From the NCBI GenBank assembly GCA_013180565.1, contig QBUN01000362.1, forward strand, positions 1-6,771: a stretch of 6,771 bases of DNA. Reading direction: 5' to 3'. How positions within the stretch are numbered: the first letter of the stretch is position 1; the number at the start of each line of letters is the position of its first letter. This DNA comes from Candidatus Methanophaga sp. GoMg3.2. Its GTDB lineage: Archaea > Halobacteriota > Syntropharchaeia > Alkanophagales > Methanospirareceae. The notes under the pieces were generated by a model that saw only the letters and a program-made list of their open reading frames with translations, made no database searches and was not told the origin of the DNA. A program made the translations under genes and the position numbers. Positions 5,349-6,771 of this stretch are shown piece after piece.

Positions 5349-5878
5349 TGAACATCCTCGACGAAATAGTGACCGAAATATTCCGGCATGATAAAGAATT
5401 AGCACCATTATTAACATCGATACTCAAACAGAAACTCGGTATTAGCATAAGCGAATTCAGTGAAAGATCGGGCATTCCTGCAAGCACGCTTTACAAAATC
5501 ATCTCCGGCGAGCGGGACCCGAACTTGCGTACATTCAGAAGGATACTATTTACGATAAAGGAGCTAGACAGTGGCCATGTAAAGAAGGGGAAGAATTTTA
5601 TCGCTATTGTTTGCTCACGCGGATGTTTGGAAGTATTAGAAAAAACGACAACAAAAGTAGGGAAAGATATTTTTGACCTAAAGGAATATGCAGTTAGCAG
5701 CATTGAAGAAGCGATAATAGCAGCAATAAAAGCAGAACGGGACGGTGCATCCGCACTTGTATGTGCACCCATCGTCAGTTCAACAGTTGAAAAGGTGGTT
5801 AGTATCCCAGTAGCAACGATAAGGCCAATATCAAGTGTTGCTCGTGCTGTTGAACTAGTTGCGAAGAAAGTGACTTAA
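5348..5878 (+). CDS. Helix-turn-helix transcriptional regulator with putative C-terminal sensor domain
   Basis: This 176-aa protein has two parts. Residues about 25-72 form a Cro/XRE-like helix-turn-helix: LGISISEFSERSGIPASTLYKIISGER, the usual SxxxFSxxxGIPxxTLYKxxxGxR pattern. Residues about 84-175 form an alpha/beta domain with FIAIVCSRGCLEVLE, an alanine-rich helix and SIPVATIRP. Its strand-SRG and IPV-x-x-I phrases resemble the PrpR N-terminal ligand-binding fold. Similar proteins are, to my knowledge, found mainly in methanogens and related archaea, with unknown ligand. C89 and C93 (CSRGC) and C139 could be redox- or metal-sensitive, which is speculation. ATG 5348 is the only Met in the protein, and a TATA-like site at about -27 suggests a leaderless mRNA. 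It ends 52 bases before the convergent SulP gene. Targets are unknown; self-regulation through the upstream palindromes is plausible. Confidence 0.75.
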   Translation: MNILDEIVTEIFRHDKELAPLLTSILKQKLGISISEFSERSGIPASTLYKIISGERDPNLRTFRRILFTIKELDSGHVKKGKNFIAIVCSRGCLEVLEKTTTKVGKDIFDLKEYAVSSIEEAIIAAIKAERDGASALVCAPIVSSTVEKVVSIPVATIRPISSVARAVELVAKKVT

Positions 5879-5930
5879 ACCACAAACTTTATCTCTCTCC
5901 GAGCTAGTCATAGGGACGCAGTTGCTCTTA

Positions 5931-6771
5931 TCACACACTACCAGGCAGCGTTTTCCTCGATGCGACGAAAGCGTCAACACCGCCTCGAGTAGTTTCGTAG
6001 ATGTGATCAGCTCCAATCGCATCTTCAACCCCCATCCGGCGCATCTTGTCTCGCAGTGGATCCCTCACGTGGGAGAGGAACATAACAATATTTTTACTGT
6101 TCAGTTCCGTGTTCAGCTTTATCAGCCGATATGCGCCTGTAATGTCAATATCGTTCATGGCTTCTGCGTCAATCAGAACAGTTTTCACTGGTTCCTTGGC
6201 TTCGGCGATACAGCGCTTCACCTCACTAGCAAAAAAGTTGCAATTGAAGAATATGAGTCGGGCATCAAAGCGGAAGATAAGCAGCCCGGGAATCGTTTTT
6301 GCATCCGTTCGTCGCTGGATGTCGCGGTAATAGGTCCTCTCACCAGGGACTCTGCCCAAAACGGCTGTGCCCGGATGGGATGCCTTCTTGATCAACACCA
6401 GAAGCGAGAGGACAACTCCCAGACCTACGCCCTGTAACACGCCGAGGGTAAGCACACCAAAGAAACAGATCATGCCCAGCGTAAACTCGGTACGACTGAG
6501 TTTCAGTTCTTTCTTGAGTTTTGCAGTCTGATCAAGACCAATCATAGCCATGATCACGATGGCCGCCAGTGTCGCTTCTGGCAGGTTGGTAAATAGCGGC
6601 ATTAGGAAAACTAATGTCAGGATCGCCAGGATGCCGCTGACGACATGGCTGATCTGAGTCTTCCCACCCGCCCCCATAGCTACCGATGTCTTCGACAGGC
6701 TGCCGGCAGCAACAAATCCCGTGCTTAAGCCCGCGCCCAGATTAGCAGCGCCTAGGGCAACCAACTCCTGA
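5931..6771 (-). CDS. SulP-family anion transporter, C-terminal part with STAS domain (5' end outside window)
   Basis: About 280 codons of a SulP (SLC26-like) secondary transporter are present, read from the right edge to TGA at 5933-5931. The first visible residues, QELVALGAANLGAG, followed by GSLSKTSVA, match the conserved late membrane core of SulP proteins, so the true start lies beyond the window. Hydrophobic helices follow (ISHVVSGILAILTLVFLMPL; LAAIVIMAMIGL; CFFGVLTLGVLQGVGLGVVLSLLVLI), and then a cytoplasmic STAS domain occupying about 5950-6300. The STAS pattern includes LIFFNCNFF, then DAEAMNDIDITG, where conserved acids and a Thr sit at the usual regulatory loop. Such proteins move sulfate, bicarbonate or related anions; the substrate cannot be told from sequence. 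It is convergent with the regulator and looks like ordinary chromosomal content. Confidence 0.92.
   Translation of the reverse strand, partial: QELVALGAANLGAGLSTGFVAAGSLSKTSVAMGAGGKTQISHVVSGILAILTLVFLMPLFTNLPEATLAAIVIMAMIGLDQTAKLKKELKLSRTEFTLGMICFFGVLTLGVLQGVGLGVVLSLLVLIKKASHPGTAVLGRVPGERTYYRDIQRRTDAKTIPGLLIFRFDARLIFFNCNFFASEVKRCIAEAKEPVKTVLIDAEAMNDIDITGAYRLIKLNTELNSKNIVMFLSHVRDPLRDKMRRMGVEDAIGADHIYETTRGGVDAFVASRKTLPGSV

Noticed and set aside
5881..5930. GAGC...GCTC hairpin as a terminator between the convergent regulator and SulP genes
   Set aside because: Only four base pairs with a long loop and no T-run after it; too weak to call.
5922..6437. 171-codon plus-strand open frame
   Set aside because: It lies antisense to the SulP STAS region, where the minus-strand protein is clearly the conserved one; the plus-strand product has low-complexity, shadow-like composition.

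Overview
The window most likely comes from a euryarchaeal chromosome, perhaps a methanogen or ANME relative. The archaeal reading rests on AT-rich TATA-like boxes about 25-40 bases before start codons, genes with little or no leader, and a 176-aa helix-turn-helix regulator of a type I associate with archaea. No rRNA or tRNA is present, so the lineage is an inference.

Bases 1-534 hold the first of two nucleotidyltransferase/HEPT pairs: the 3' end of an MNT-type nucleotidyltransferase, cut by the window edge, overlapping a complete HI0074-type partner. A gene-poor stretch (535-797) follows, with one 16-codon ORF behind a strong ribosome binding site. On the minus strand, 798-1025 is a UPF0175-family gene whose N-terminal DNA-binding half seems damaged by a deletion plus frameshift.

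Bases 1213-5029 are one tightly packed plus-strand operon: mntA-like antitoxin, hepT-like toxin (8-base overlap), a 966-aa type I restriction subunit HsdR (1-base gap), and a 99-aa YgjP/DUF45-like metallopeptidase (4-base ATGA overlap). HsdR keeps all its visible nuclease and motor motifs. No hsdM or hsdS lies in the window, and the space upstream is filled by the opposite-strand UPF0175 gene. The operon is therefore either the distal part of a split type I system or a restriction motor tied to a toxin-antitoxin pair and a protease-like protein. This is the most interesting part of the window.

Bases 5030-5347 carry a T-tract, a TATA-like box and a 55-codon ORF of unknown function. A helix-turn-helix regulator with a putative sensor domain follows at 5348-5878, preceded by two perfect AT-rich palindromes. 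Convergent to it, running off the right edge, is the C-terminal part of a SulP-family anion transporter with its STAS domain. The left part looks like a defence or accessory island, and the SulP gene at the right looks like ordinary chromosome.
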